A stretch of 64,000 nucleotides of DNA, taken from NCBI GenBank assembly GCA_039881145.1, contig JAYKKI010000009.1, positions 14,186,501 through 14,250,500 of the forward strand. The letters are read 5' to 3'. The notes below the pieces were generated by a model. It worked only from the letters and a program-made list of their open reading frames with translations. It did no database searches and was not told the DNA's origin. Positions 12,201-26,045 of this stretch are shown here, piece by piece. How positions within the stretch are numbered: position 1 is the first letter of the stretch; each line of letters begins with the position of its first letter. The translations under genes and the position numbers were made by a program. Source of the DNA: Druceiella hillmani (Eukaryota > Arthropoda > Insecta > Lepidoptera > Hepialidae).

Positions 12201-14084
12201 GCTTCTCTAATGCTGTTTTGATATGAGATTTAAAAGGACTATAAACTAAGAACTGTGTTCTGTTTTATTACAACGACAATTGTCTAACTGCCGACATTTT
12301 ATATTCACCTTCATTTTATTGCATTAGACAATATTGTCAATACTTTATAAAATTTGACATAAAACAGAAAATTTATGGACCACTTTTTCTTGAATTAAAA
12401 TTTCAAATAGGTTGGCGTTTAAATTTATTTATTAAATAGAAAAACAAGTTACGAAAATGCAACCTTTATTTATCGAGATACATTCTACAAAATCGTTTTT
12501 ATCGTTTGTTTGGATACTATAATATTTTTAAACTGAACCAAGTTTTTTGAGACCTGATTCTAAATTTATTTCTGTCTCAGTATGATTTACCTAACCTCAA
12601 TAAAAATGAACCAAACTAGCTAAAATTATTCTCTCGAAAATGTATAGCGTTCTTATTTATTATAATCGTCTAATAGGTATTGTCTATTATTGAAAAATAA
12701 ATTTTTAATTCCCCGAAAATTCTTCCAATATTTTGTCTCGAACTTCGCATACTTCCAATATTTTTTCTTTATACTTTTACCATTAGAAGAGTTTCAATAA
12801 AATAACTTTTTGCGGCTGTTCAATTTTTTTAAATATTCACATTAGAGGAATAAAAGTTTATTGTTGAAATTTTTACTGAACTTCAGGATGTCCACGATAA
12901 AAATATAAATTTGGCAATTTTCAGCTATTTCTTGAACATAGACACGGGATTATAAATGGCGAAAGAAAATAACTAAAGCTTGCGTCGAGTCTGAAGCATT
13001 ATGGTTTTATTTCACGAGGCTGAAATAAAATTTGAATTATTCTCAAAGCTTTTTCGCTCAGTAAAAAATTGTAGAAAAAAATTAAATGGAAAATACATTT
13101 CTAGTTCTACGTCAGAAAATTTATTTTTCCTTCCGGTTTTTTCACCATTTCTATTTATAAAATGGAATTTGAATCTGCTCCTTACTTTCTGTGTTTTAAC
13201 ATTTTAATAAAATTTTATTAGGAGATCATGCTATAGTTATAATGTTCAGTTTTATGTAAATTTACTACCAAAACTAACTTCTTAATTTCTATTGGTATAT
13301 ATTATCCGTATATATTTTAATCTTAAGTATATATTTACTTTTTTCTAAATTTCAACTGAACCTTTGTAATAGGCAATAAATTAAAAATATGTTTAGTGAG
13401 TGTTAAATAATATTATTCTGTTATAAACAATATTATTTATGAAAAGAAAAGAAAATTTTTAAAAGTTTGTTGGGTAATATTCAATCATTATGTCTTAGAT
13501 AACTAAGTAATTAATTAATTCAGTTGTTCAAATGCTATTACGTTTCGGCACTGCACACTTTTAACTTTCTCTACTCAGGAGAAACGTATTAACACCGGAG
13601 TTACAGTTTAATTGAGATGTGACGATAGAGAGAACACGAGGTGAGATACGACAAAGTTGTTTGGAAAAAATACAAGCGAGTAAGGGATGAAGAATTATAT
13701 CGAAATATTGGCAAAATTTTTCATGTAAAGAACAATAACACTACAGTTAGTAATACCATGGAGAATTTCATTTTAAAATCACAGATATGGCAATTCACCA
13801 TGGCCCCGATTCGAATGTTTGCGTGAGAGTGGTGTTTTGTTATTCATACAACGTAAATAATCTTGACAAATAAACCTCTTTGCATTCGTAATCACAATGT
13901 AAGATTGGAATGTATTCTTGATGAAATATTTCAAGTAATTGGCAATCTTTTGATTGACATTTAGGTGAAAACCCGTCAAACCATAAAGCAAAATTTAAGC
14001 TACATTTAACACCAAATTTGTTGCTTAGTAGGCCTGTCACAATTAAAATTTATAATTATTTTGCTTCTCTGTTTCTCAAATGAT
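12201..14084. other. AT-rich non-coding, nothing firmly recognised
   Basis: A pair of overlapping short minus-strand frames near 13779-14040 and plus-strand frames near 13001-13207 and 13641-13826 show no family resemblance. No repeats seen. Confidence 0.5.
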
Positions 14085-14400
14085 CACCGAATCCCAGTTC
14101 AACAAGTCGTAAACGCACGGCAGATAAGCTGACCCTTGCCTCTCTTAACATTTAGAGTAACGCACCATACTCACGCAATATTATAAATGAATATTCAATA
14201 AATTCATCAGTTGTACAATGGCGGGACTTGTTGGGCGCAGGCGACCTCGTCTTAGGACAGGCATTTATCAACCCCAGAGCGGCTACGCGAGATAGGCCGC
14301 GCCGACGAGGCCCTATACCCGCCTCCATTTATTGTACACAATAACGGTAAAAAGCAATACCGGCTCGAGATGTCCGACACCCTGATTCAAATCTAAAATA
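14085..14400. promoter_or_regulatory. GC-raised island, candidate conserved non-coding element
   Basis: The core (14220-14330) is strikingly CpG-containing for this window, with words such as TGGGCGCAGGCGACCTCG and GGCCGCGCCGACGAGGCC. It also contains an ACAATGG Sox-like word just before the core. No open frame spans it and it has no repeat structure. A conserved enhancer or a GC-rich transposon remnant are the alternatives. Confidence 0.3.
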
Positions 14401-17344
14401 AGCAATATATTCATATTTTTTTGCTTAACTCTTGGGGGCTTGGTATGCCTTAGGTACAGCTGATAGCCCATAAACAAGAGAGGAGTAAGTCATTCACATT
14501 AATCATTTTAGTTATTAATTTTGTTGCTATTATACGTTTTATTGTGAAAATAGTGAAACCACTCCACTCCACATTTCTGGGAAAAGTGCTTGTGAGATTT
14601 CCATTAAGTTTTCTTATGATTTCTTGCTAAATTGTATGGAACTTATTTCTTGACAAAAGCTCCTTAAATACATTTGCGGATTCCAGTAATTAAAATTCCA
14701 TAAAAAAACTGCTTTTCGCTATTCTTAGGAAACGGTAGTGTTAGAATGAAATTTGTTTTTTTTTGGTGTCCAAGATCCAAAACAATTCCAGATTTGTTTC
14801 TATTTGTGTAATCAATAGAAATACAACAAAACTGCTATCGTTATAGTTTTTTAACTTGTTCATTTTTAACTTGTTCAACTACTATATAAAGTATATAGGT
14901 AACATAGAAACTATAATATTCTTTACCACATATTTCCATAGCGTGATTCGACCTATTATTTAAAAAAAAAAGAAAGTAAGAATGATATATTTATAAAAGA
15001 AAAAATAATTTTAAACGAGTATTTGTGATTCCTTATGTAGTTATTGTTCCGGGATTAGGACGATTTTGTGTAATAAATATAATAAATTTATTTAAATTAT
15101 TTGAGGATTAAAAATGACGATTTTTTTTTGAAGTTTCAAATTTTAATAGATTATTCACATCCATCAAAACATATGTTGAGAAAAATGAGTATGTGTGTGC
15201 ATATACCATATATAATACATATAATATATATGATATTAGTAGTAATTTTTGGACTCCCCTAGGATAAAAAGTATCTTTATTATATCAGTTTTCATTATTA
15301 ACAGGTGGAACCATTTTATGCCCAATTGACCTACGGGACTTAATTTTAACCTAAATGGGGAAAATTACATCATTGGTGTTTGAGTTAAGTAGTAATAAAA
15401 ATTGGAAAATAGAAAATGGAAAGATGTACACAGAAAATTTTTTTTTTCCAGAAAATTAAAACATATAATATGCTTATGTATCATTAAATTACAACAATTA
15501 GAAGAAAATTATTTATGATGCTAGTTTATAGTCATAAATCTAAGGAAAGAGACCAAAGCTTTTAATTTTGAGTTAATGGTTGTATTTTTGTGTTGATGGT
15601 TGTGTTTTGTATAAGTACGGTGTACTTTCGAGGTAATATCCTAAACTTGTATCAATATTTTGTAGCATCAACCAACTAATCGTAACATAAAGTGCTTTTT
15701 CTCGATTTTTCGATGTCGTTTTGGGAGTTGTGTTGAATTCAACTCGACTGCTAGTCTATGTATCCGGTATGGTATCTTTGAAATCTATCTTACCCTCATT
15801 TTATAATCGCTGCATTAGTATTCTTATTATTAAATTTCAATCATCTTTAATTATATTAATTTTATGTGATCATTAACTAAAGATATCTCTGTTTTACTCT
15901 TCGATATTTATTGAGAATATTCGTAGCAAATATTTAGGGAAATATGGATTTTTAGTGTGTTTTTGATATTTGTTTCAAGAGAAATTTCACACTGATCGGT
16001 TTCGGTTTTCAAAACTCAGAGGAAGAGATGAGACTGACGATGTTAATGTCATTTGGTATTTAGTAATATTTTTGAAAACGTGTGAATAAATATTCTGCAA
16101 TATGTCACGACGGCTAACAAAATTGCATTTGGTTAAGGCTGAGATAATTATTTTTCCTATCATTAGATTTATTTTACTGACTGAACTTATTTTTAATAAT
16201 AGGACGAAATATTCACTTATAGACTTTCAGTCCATACCGACCCCCTTTTTCAATCAAGGGTTAAGGTAATTTCCAAGACGTCAACCTGAACACTCGCATA
16301 TCAATTTATACAACGAAGTTAAAATTTATCGCACACCGCGGTCATTGTTTAGCTGTTGAAGTAAATATTTATTACTGAGAACAAATTTGAAGTTTGAATA
16401 ATCAATTCGTTGCTTGTCATTCGTATATCTCGTTTTGAGTTAATTAGTATTTTAAAGCTGTTAAACTTAAATTATAAAAAAGTATTTAATATCCTGTAAG
16501 TATACTTTCATCACTCAATATTTACGTCATAAATATATACAAACCGACCAAGATTTATGCGAAGAAACTTTTGGTTAAAAATGCTATACGAAACTTTTTT
16601 TATGTTTTTATTTGTTTAAAAATAGTTGTATCAACTGGCTTTCTGTGGGGAATAATCTGTTTTACAGATTTATAGTCAAGTTAAATAGTAGGTAAATTTT
16701 TAGGCTTTCGGGGTTTTGGAGAACAAGCTTACAGGTTTGTTCTCCGTTGATTCATATATTGTAATTTGAGCGACGGCCGTAATTAGAAAATCGTTAAATC
16801 AATACAAGTTCTATAATATTTAAAAACATTTCTTAAATTATTAAATTGCCTTATTATACAAGGAAATATACTCTCGCTCAATATTTGTTTCGATTTTTAT
16901 TAAAAAGAAATAGAAAAAATTGTGTTTTTTACGTAGATATCTAATAATTACAAAGCCGCAATTTAATATTTAGGTATATGTTAACAAATCCTATAATATT
17001 TTTTATTTTATTATTGCCACATTGATCATATTTTAGGCATTTTCACGTTTAATGAAGTGTTAAAAACAAAAAGCAAATAAACAAATCTATATTAAAATTT
17101 ATGTTCTACAAATTTGAGACAGGTTGGACATTTCTGTAATAAGATTATATAATTATACTTATTAGTTTCATGCTTTAAAGGAATTTTTTTTTAAAAGGAG
17201 TTTTCAGGTTTTGAAGGAAAACGAGAGTTAATTTATTTTCTAATATAAGAGTCGTAAATTTAGGGATATCTAAATATTAAAATATGATACTACCTTAGAT
17301 TTTGGCACATAAATTATTCAAGAAAATATCGTTTTCAAAAGTAA
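14401..17344. other. AT-rich non-coding, nothing recognised
   Basis: Long stretch without coding signs, microsatellites or visible transposon ends. A short TATA/CATA-rich patch lies at 15195-15240. Confidence 0.55.
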
Positions 17345-17349
17345 TGAAC

Positions 17350-18425
17350 AATACTGTTTTTTAACCGACTTCAAAATAGGAGTTTCTCAATTCGTCGGAT
17401 TCAGCCATATAACTATTATAACTAATTTGCAAAATAATAACTAATAAATAATAATAACTAATTTGCAAAATAACTACACCGTCATCAAGGCCAGGGTGAA
17501 ATGATGAATTCTAGACCTGAACAATAGTACAAAACAAACTGCTTAATGGATGGTAGACAATTAAACATTATTCAAAAAATTTGCAACTGGTAGATGTTAC
17601 TTTGCAAAATAACTACACTATCGACCATGACAGGGTCTGATGAACAATGAAACTTCTTATCAAATGGTAATAAATCAACCGTGATTCAAGATATTTGCTA
17701 CTGGTAGTGTTTACTTTGCAAAATAACTTCACCATCGACTAGGTCAGGGTCTAATGATGAGTTTTAAAGATGAATGATGCAACTCCTTAACGGATGGCAG
17801 TAAATCAATTGAGATGCAACATACTTGCCAATAGTCAGTTGTTATGTTAGTTATTATTTTGCAAGATCTAATATTGGACTTCGGATATGGAGAACGATCC
17901 TCCTCTACGGCTAACAGGTAACCACTGGCGGCCACTACTATCGCCTCGTTTTTGTGTGTTATTAATCACCAACTTTACAGAAAGAAGAACTTATCTGTAT
18001 ACTAGATTTTTCTCTTTATTTTTTATATAATATTCTAAGAAAAAAAAAATTAAATATTTGTTGTAGTGTGATGATTAATATTCTTGATCACTATAAAATC
18101 TAAATATCTTTTAAAAAACCGACTTCAAAAAAAGTGAATACTAAAGGTAATTAATAGTTAACTCAAAATAGGCACCTGTTATTCGCAATAAATTATTAAG
18201 TTACTTATTATTAAAGTCTGTACCAAACTTAAGGAAATGTAAAATTTTATATTTTAAAAGTTAAAGTTCTAAATTTACATTATGAATTAAATTATAAATT
18301 TGTTTAATTTGATCGACAGTACTGGCGCCGATCTTAAAAATAAATAACTTAACTATTTTGTTTGACTTTTTTGCTTTATTTATTATTTTTAGTACATACT
18401 TGTTTTGAAGTCTGTTTTGTGAAAG
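17350..18425. mobile_element. Lepidoptera-type AACCGACTTCAAAA repeat cluster
   Basis: AACCGACTTCAAAA occurs at 17363-17376 and again at 18117-18130 in the same orientation. A degenerate inverted copy (TTTTGAAGTCTGTTTT) lies at about 18403-18418. The first copy continues GGAGTTTCTCAATTCGTCGG, a continuation I know from very abundant repeats in moth and butterfly genomes. Between the copies is a tandem array (separate entry). The pair 18117/18403 faces inward like terminal inverted repeats of a ~300-bp unit. Family name is not certain from sequence alone. Confidence 0.55.
17462..17850 (+). repeat. Tandem array, three diverged ~115-140 bp units
   Basis: Units begin with TTTGCAAAATAACTACACC-like words at about 17462, 17601 and 17715. 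Each then carries an ATC...GACCAGGGTCTGATGA-like segment, an 'AATGG..GTAAATCAA' segment and a 'TTTGC(A/T)ACTGGTAG' segment. Units are only partly similar, so the array is old. It lies inside the AACCGACTTCAAAA repeat and is probably part of it. Confidence 0.65.
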
Positions 18426-20319
18426 AAAATAAATTTACCCTGTATATAGGTAGAAAAAATTGTAAAAATATGTCATTCTAAAAATTTTGTATCGATAAAT
18501 AAATATTAAAGCAAAAAGTAAGCACGTTTGATAGTTCACTGAACTAAATAAATAATAATACTTTTTGAAATAAATACTATCAAGCATAATATGTATCAAC
18601 GAACAAATTAAATAAAATGGGGTGTCAACATTGAAAGAATGGAATATGAGGTGTTCTAATAAATCCAATATTTCTCCCTTCAGTCTTTGCTTATCACATC
18701 ATTACAAGTTTTTTTCGGAGGCTCTACGATGTGGTCAGTATTATATTTAAAATCTTTAAATATCCAGATGTTTTCATGAAAAGTCGACCGTTAAAACACA
18801 GTCGTAGGGTAAAAGAAATTTAATTTATTTTGGGAAAATTTTAAGTTTTGGATGAAGAGCTCATGTATTTTTTTCATTTTTAAACGTGTTTCGTTTATTT
18901 AAATAACATTTTAAAAAAATTAAAAATTGAAAGATAAATGTAAGAAATTAGGAATAACGAGAAAATAAATTATTCTCAAATTATGAATTTCTAAACGGAA
19001 CAATTTTCAAATGGAAAAAGTTTTCGCATGGCTTTTTACAAAGGCTGATGAGACTGTTGGTATTATAATTATAGCGCAGCCTTCAAAAGACTTAACTGAT
19101 AAATAATTTTAGTAACCTATACATAGAATAGATACGGAAGAAGTTGTAATGTAAATTCAGCAGGAGGAAAGTAAAAGTTGGCGCACATTTATTAGCTACG
19201 CTTGTTTATGCATAGGTGACCTATTATTATGAATAATTATTATGAATAAAATGAATTCACTCATTTAATTCATAAATATTATAATCAAATTCATTATAAG
19301 CATACCTAATATCTTCTATTTGATAGGTCTGATCAATAGCAGCCAAGATCCTCTTTTCATGAATTGTGTTTGAGATTATGTTTATTGTATCCTCACGTGA
19401 GTGGCACTTAAAACGTCAACATTTCATATGACATTTGATTGTATTATATTGTAAGCGAATACTCTATTAATGTTAAGTTTTAAACCACTACGTGTTGTTC
19501 GTAATACACTGCTGGTGACAAGCTACATGTGGTTAAGGACTTACACAGTTGAACATCAAATATTAAATGCCACTGAGATTTAGGTCGGTAATTGGTTTTG
19601 TATTCACCGATGCGTCCTCATTGTATCGAATACCAGTTCAATCATCGGTCAAGCAAGTGAATTCCAATTAGATTTAATTTAAATCCGTATGCCAGCCGAA
19701 CCATTGCGTTCTAGAAGTCTGAATGAACGTCATGCGGACTTTACCTACTCTGTTCTTTTGTCCTGAAAATTGTCGTTGAGCAAAATCCAAGATATTTTGC
19801 ATTGGATTTTATTATAGTCAATCGTGAAAAGACTTGTTTTATTAAATTGAAAATGCATTGACGTTTTAATACTCGAATAACATAGATTATTCCTCGTATG
19901 TAATATTTTGTTTTGCAAAAGTCATTAGCATACGTATTCGCTACATAATGGTATTGGCATTAACTGCATTTATATTTATGGTAACTTTTTTTCCTTAATT
20001 TATTCCAAGTAATGTTTAATACGTATCTGTATAATTGTATTAAAACAGTGTCCAATGTGCGACTAAAAATCTATTTTTAATTTTTCCCTTACAAATCTAC
20101 TTTTAATCTTCTACTGTAACAAGCGTCTTAATATTTTGGAAATTAAATCTTTATTTTTGGTCAAGCATATATTTATTATTAGACGTTTTTCATTAGATCA
20201 TGTGTAGCAAACGAATGGCCACATTGCACTCATTTGCCCATGAAAAGAAAATTTGTTTTATTCATATAGTTGGTCTTACAATTTATAATGTTGTTGAATT
20301 TATCAATTTTTATATATTG
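18426..20319. other. AT-rich non-coding, nothing firmly recognised
   Basis: Contains a TCACGTGA palindrome at 19393-19400 (E/M-box type) near a TTAAGTGCC word. Otherwise no repeats, coding frames or RNA genes are visible. Confidence 0.5.
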
Positions 20320-20351
20320 TAGATCCCCGCACCTCATTCCACCCTCTTTCC

Positions 20352-20366
20352 TCGCTAGAGGGCGCT
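20352..20366 (+). promoter_or_regulatory. CTCF-like motif
   Basis: TCGCTAGAGGGCGCT matches the core AGRKGGCRSY of the CTCF consensus completely, with partial match in the five bases before it. It sits in a short GC-raised patch (20320-20420) that also includes CCCCGCACC. A similar word (CTAGATGGCGCT) occurs in common lepidopteran interspersed repeats, so a repeat origin is an alternative to an insulator site. Confidence 0.25.
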
Positions 20367-20420
20367 TATTGCCTATTTAAATTTTTAATGACAGGTATTC
20401 CCGTCAGATTTTGCCTGTAA

Positions 20421-21959
20421 AATAAGATGGAATATTACAAATTATTAATCATTTGGGAGAAGACGGTTAAATATAAGCAGAAATTGTATCTTGAGGATTC
20501 CGTACCCTTAAATTGTAATGTCATGAAACTTAATTTTGAAAATTTCATACATTTATTAAAATAAAAATCTAAAATCGGTAAACAATAAAATTTTTATAAT
20601 AGCCCGTGATAGTTCCTCGCAGAATTATAAGCCAATTATTTTAGTATATTATTTAGTTATTTGTGGGTCACAAAGCACTACAATTATTTTATAAGGACTC
20701 CTGAGGTAATCCAAAAAATTCGGAAAATTTATTTTTACTTAAATAAATAAATAGTTGACCCTACAAATTGAGAAACTCAATTTTTTTAATATTTTCCTAT
20801 GGCATGTAACTTAAATTTCAAAGTTAGAAAAACAAAAATTGACTGAAATTATTTATGAAAATCTAGAAAACTTAAAATTTTAAATAAACGTAAACACCTC
20901 CATTTTCTAATTGAGTACAAAAAATATTACACATAACTCTTTTAACACACCCAATATTTGCTCGGAGTGCGGTATTTACCGCAGTGGTGATGTCTTCGCA
21001 TCTGTTCGCGGGTTATTCCCCCGAGCGGCACAAGTATGTGTACAAAAAAGATGACAAATAATTATGAATACTATTTTTAATTTTCCGAAATCAGTTATTT
21101 TTTAAATTTTATTGTAACGACAATTTTTCTTTTAAAATTATATTTTTTTACCTCTTTTTCAGTCAAGAAAAACGTCTTTCTTTGTCCGACACTTATTCCG
21201 GGCACTGTGTATACATACTCTACGGGACTTTTCTGTAGTACTACTTGAGGTGAGTAATTTTTAAGTTCACTGTTTTCAAGTACATATTTCTAACCGGCTA
21301 CGCAAGTATACGCTAAAAAACTTTTCCATCGTTAGTTTTTTTTTAAATTTCATCATCATATTTCGGTTAATTTACGAAAAAAAAACCTTCCTCTACAATG
21401 AATCCATCCATTGGTGAAAACCGATATAAAATCTTTTTAATACCTATTAAGATTAGCTTGCACACATAAACATAGACAGGGTGTTTTTTTTGTGTGTATA
21501 GTGATTATTTACATTATTACATTAATATTTCTTATATCTGTAGACATTTACGACGTTACAACAAGTATTTTATATAGTTTTAATATATTATTAATTTTAA
21601 CAGTTTCTTTGTTTCGCCCAATTTATCTTTTCTGGTATTAAGTCATACGGGTATAGTAAAACTGAAATCTGTTTAGTACTAAAAGTGTTTTTTTATTTAC
21701 CCAATTATGAAGCTATAAACCAATAAATGCAGACAAGAAGGTTTTTTTCAAAATAGAACTTTTCTAATATATAGCTATAATCGGTAAAGGATATTATATA
21801 AATGGAAAATGTAATTTATCACGTAGTGTTACATGTGAATGTATGGAAAATTGACTAACAAAGTATTTTTTTATTGTCCAAATTACATAACGTTGAAGTG
21901 TTTAGGATTTGCCTTTAAAAAATATTATTAAACTCGTAATAAAAATCCAATCCAAAATT
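20421..21959. other. AT-rich non-coding with a small GC patch
   Basis: Only 20940-21050 rises in GC (GGAGTGCGGTATTTACCGC, CCCCCGAGCGGCAC). No repeat, RNA or gene is recognised elsewhere. Confidence 0.5.
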
Positions 21960-22640
21960 GACAATAAATGGTACCAACATTATTAAGTTTCTCGTTCGCC
22001 TTTGTCGCGAAGTTACAGTGATATTCAAACTTCGCGAAACATTGACCGACTAATCTCTTTCGAATATTCAATTTCCGCGCACAATAGACTTTGTGTTACC
22101 ATAGATTGTTCCTGAATAAATTTTGCTCAAGAGTGGTGAATCCGGTCGTTTCGTAGGATTATCTTACAAGAATGGATGTCTCACTGCATTTTAATCATTT
22201 ACATAAAGTACTACAGTCTCATAAGGCATTTCTGACTTAAAATTTTGTTGTATCTATCATAGGTTTTTTACATTTTTTACATGTTTTTTTGACAGCATTG
22301 GACTACTGTTCATAAAAAAAATAATGATTTTCAATAAAGCTTTATAATATTAGCAGATTTTGTATTAGAAAGATTTCCAAAGTTCAAACCGCATCAAGAC
22401 CACGCTCATGTGAGGCACATCCGATAGCGGCGAGATCAATGAAATTGTTCCGAGGGTGCTGTGAACACTCGCGCTTTTAAAATATTTAATATTTGGACTC
22501 ATTAAATTATAACTTCATCTTGGATTTAGCCGCTGAATTCGATCGAATGGCGTGCCATTGTCGGTGGGCGTCAGTTGAGTTAGACTCGAGCTACTTTTGG
22601 TTTAATTGTTAAACGTTTAAAATATTCTCGAATCGAAAAT
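21960..22640. promoter_or_regulatory. Two adjacent GC-raised islands
   Basis: Segments 21985-22160 and 22385-22615 are richer in GC and CpG than their flanks (for example TCGCGAAGTTACAGTG, AGCGGCGAGATCAATG, TGGCGTGCCATTG) and contain no repeats or sustained open frame. Candidate conserved regulatory DNA; composition is the only support. Confidence 0.27.
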
Positions 22641-23640
22641 TTGTAAGGGACGGAAGAGGATTTTGGGATAATATTTTAACAAAATTTATATGAATTCTGA
22701 TTTTAATATCGCTTTAAATTGTCCGTGTACTTTTCAGTTGTAAAATTTTAAAATTAGTTTGGAATAAAAATTGACAACGCAACTTTGAAAGGATTCACGC
22801 CTTTAGATTAAAATTGTTATGAATTTTTTATGGAAAATTTAACCTAATTCCTGTTTTAATATAGATTTCTCTCAATTTTATTTTGACAATATTTTTTACT
22901 TTGTCGTCATATTTATGTATAATATACAACAACAGTTTAAAAAAGAAACAGTAATAGCCACAAAGTGTTTGTTCAATTAATTTTTCTATTCTAAAAAAAT
23001 TAATATCTAGCCAAGAAACGAGATATATTTATAATCTAGTTGTCTAGCATTAAACAGACCACTTCATTTCGGAAAATACGTTTTCATCCTGGCAATAATT
23101 TAGTACTTTATAGATTTTTGGGAATATGAAGATGTCACATTTACACTAATGCGATTTTATGGCTAGTCTATTTAATTCTTCTATTTTACCTGCCGTATAT
23201 TATTTCCAAGGTTTTATCCAGAATTGACTTATAAAATTCCTGTCAATTGATTTATAAAATAAAGAAAATTTGTTTACCTTATAAGTGCTTCTTTGTGAAA
23301 ATTCTCATACATTCTCGAGAGCCAAATAAACTTCTAATTCTCTTCTTGACATAAAATCTTCTTACTGAGGTATAAAGTAATAGTTTCCATGTGTTAACTT
23401 AATCTAATCTTAGCTTCAAAATTCTCTGTTGCATTAATTGTTATGCGGTAAATTGAAAGTTTTAGTCAATTATATTGCAACAGTTAAAATCTTATTAACC
23501 GAAAAAAACTAGCACTTCCAACATTTTAGTTTTCTGGGTTTCTTAACACTTTCAACATAGAAATTAAACTAAATTAATTAATAACCCCAGAAATGAAGGT
23601 CGAAAATTGTTCACAATTGAAGTATAATTTATAATCTTAT
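22641..23640. other. AT-rich non-coding, nothing recognised
   Basis: No repeats, transposon ends or coding signals seen. Confidence 0.55.
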
Positions 23641-23689
23641 GACGCTCTTTCAATGCGAGGTGTCAAAATTAAAAAAAAAAATTGGCACA

Positions 23690-24190
23690 AAATTAAAGTA
23701 AAATCGTCTCTGAGACTTACACGAAATTTCGAGACAATTTTACATTGGGCGCGTTTTTCATCGGCGTCTGTTTTCAGCGATCGCTCTCCAGATCTCGATT
23801 TGAATTCCCCGGTCTCTAACTTTTTATGGAACTCGATATTATTTAAGTGATGATATTCAATTTAGCGAAGGCGTAATTATGGCAGGGCCAAATCGTAATG
23901 AACCTTTTAAATTAATTTTACACCCCTCGAAGGCGACCGGAGATCTTCGACGTCGCTTTCCTAAATACCCTCTTAAATACGATATTGTTATCAAGTAAGG
24001 TACCGACTTCGATGTCGGGGGATGCATTTTTTGCTTATGGCCGGAGTTTTTAAATGATTTTACTAAATTGTTCGCCGACTAATAAAATATAACGATCGCT
24101 CATGAACATCCCTGCGGGTCACATTTGTTATTTTTAGTCGCGGCGGGCAGTAAAAGTAAAACCGATTTCAAGCTACGTCATCATTATTTT
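23690..24190. promoter_or_regulatory. Largest GC-raised island, candidate regulatory element
   Basis: About 500 bp of non-repetitive, comparatively GC-rich sequence. Homeodomain-type words are present: TTTTTATGG (23821-23829, Abd-B/Caudal-like) and TAATTA (23874-23879). There are also clustered CpG words (CGACGTCGC, TCGCGGCGGGC) and an ATCGATCG-like area near 24090. A 65-codon open frame begins at 23653 but ends inside the island and has no recognisable domain. The density and variety of motifs resembles a developmental enhancer. That is inference. Confidence 0.35.
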
Positions 24191-25754
24191 TTTTGGTCAT
24201 TTCACAGTTTTGTTCTATAGGAAAAGGGTTTGGTAGACCTTTATGTTAGCGGGATTGGTCTGAGGACGTCTAATAGTTTTGTTTCGTATTGTGGCTATGG
24301 ATTTTTAACCAAGATCAGAAGGCCACGGTTTATAAAATTAGTTCGTAAAATTTCAATATGAGAAATATATATTACATGAGAGTTTTAATTGGAACCTAGG
24401 CAAAATTTAAATTGTATTTCTTAAGAAAATTTTTTTCAAGCTGACGACAATTAGTAGTATCGGATTAACTAATCGAGGAAACCGAAAAGTTAGGTTTTTT
24501 TATATTGGAAACTTTCTTCTACGTGATCTGCTTCAAAAGCAAATGCATTTAATTATATTCTTAAAGACTTTACAAGAAATGTCTACATGAAAACGATGTA
24601 AATATAAGATAATTCAAGCTAAAAACTTTTTAGGCTTATAAAAACATAAATGTGAAAACAAACACTTATCGATATAAAAATGGAATAAATTTAAAACCTA
24701 ATCAGTCTCCACGTAAAACGACGAGAGTAAGAAAACAATTTTGATATTCCGGAAATATCATTAGGAGACTTGAAATTTGTAAAAAAATTCAATGAAAACT
24801 GGTCGAGATGCGTTCTATTTGCCAACCAAAAATATTATGTGACGACCGCGTCTCTAATTCATCTCTTTAAATTTCCCGAACCCAGTGAGGCTCACCTTTT
24901 CGCTCACAATCAATAAGTTATAGAGACGTTCCATTCGTTATTGTGGAGTATTCTTAAAAACACCATATTTATCGTTTAGGTTATTTTAGATTGCATGTTC
25001 GAATGTGGGTTTCCCTAAAAAATTATTTATTCATTACCGGGGAAAAATGAGAAATCTCATTTTTAAGTATGTTTTACAACAATATGTGGTAGTGTTTATT
25101 CGTCGTCATTTTAGTTATGTTTGTTAATTTGTTTACTAGAATATTTAAATTTATTGTGTAATTAGATTATTATATTCCACATTATTTATTATATTTTCTA
25201 CAGCTGGTTGTTGGCATCAGCAATTGTATGGTAAAATTTCGACTGGAATGAAATAATATGTTATTTATTATGATATTACTGTAACTTTACTTCTTCCAGA
25301 AGGTTCTGGTAAAAAAATACTAATACTTAGTTGATTAGAAATAAATTAAGTACTGCCATCTAATAAAGGATTAAAAAGTTAAGTTCTATTAAGAATACAA
25401 TGTTAGGTGTTAAGATGCCTGCTTGAAAAAAAAAGCAGATATCACCATTAAACTTAAATTTTTTTGTTCAACATTTAAAATCATCTTTATACCTAGCACG
25501 TAACCTCCCTACATGACAATATAATTTCAAGTATCACAGTCTTGAGTGGTATCACAGTCTTGTTGGTTGATTTGTTTGAATCGGTTGTAATCGCAGGTCG
25601 TTAAAACAAGTTATACTTAACAGAAATCGTTAGCGTCCTCCAACTTATTCACTTAAACCAAAAATTCCTATAAAATAAACACATTATAATACATTTTCAT
25701 ATGCAAATTTTCAACAACTCTGCATTAAATTCCGCTGAATATAATCATTGATGT
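24191..25754. other. AT-rich non-coding with one small GC patch
   Basis: The segment 24835-24935 is GC-raised (GACGACCGCGTC, CGAACCCAGTGAGGC). A short direct repeat of GTATCACAGTCTTG occurs twice at 25532-25561. Nothing else is recognised. Confidence 0.5.
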
Positions 25755-26045
25755 ATACTGTTATGACGGTAACATGCGAGGCGAGCCGATGAGTGTCGTA
25801 GCGATTAAACGAATGTTAATAGCGAGACAATTCTAATGCTGGCACGGAGAACACGCTCTAACCTGAACATATTAATACGTTACATATATTTTAGATCTGG
25901 ACGTCAGTGTCACAATATTAGTAGCTGCAACCCGTTACAAGGTCAGTTGGCCGGTTTATGTGTGACTATTAACCTTTTGTGTACGCCTTCCATGGACGGT
26001 TGGTTTGTTTTAATTCGTTTTAATATACAATGCAAGTACCTGTGA
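25755..26045. promoter_or_regulatory. GC-raised island
   Basis: Non-repetitive segment with words such as GCGAGGCGAGCCGATG, GGCACGGAGAACACGC and TTGGCCGG. A 69-codon frame (25836-26045, plus) runs through it without any family resemblance. Candidate conserved non-coding element. Confidence 0.25.

Noticed and set aside
13779..14040. Two overlapping minus-strand frames with Cys, Phe and Trp-rich translations
   Set aside because: Looked like a possible transposase or RT fragment, but I could not place any motif in a known family.
23653..23850. 65-codon plus-strand frame leading into the 23.7-kb island
   Set aside because: No domain and it covers only part of the island; probably chance openness.
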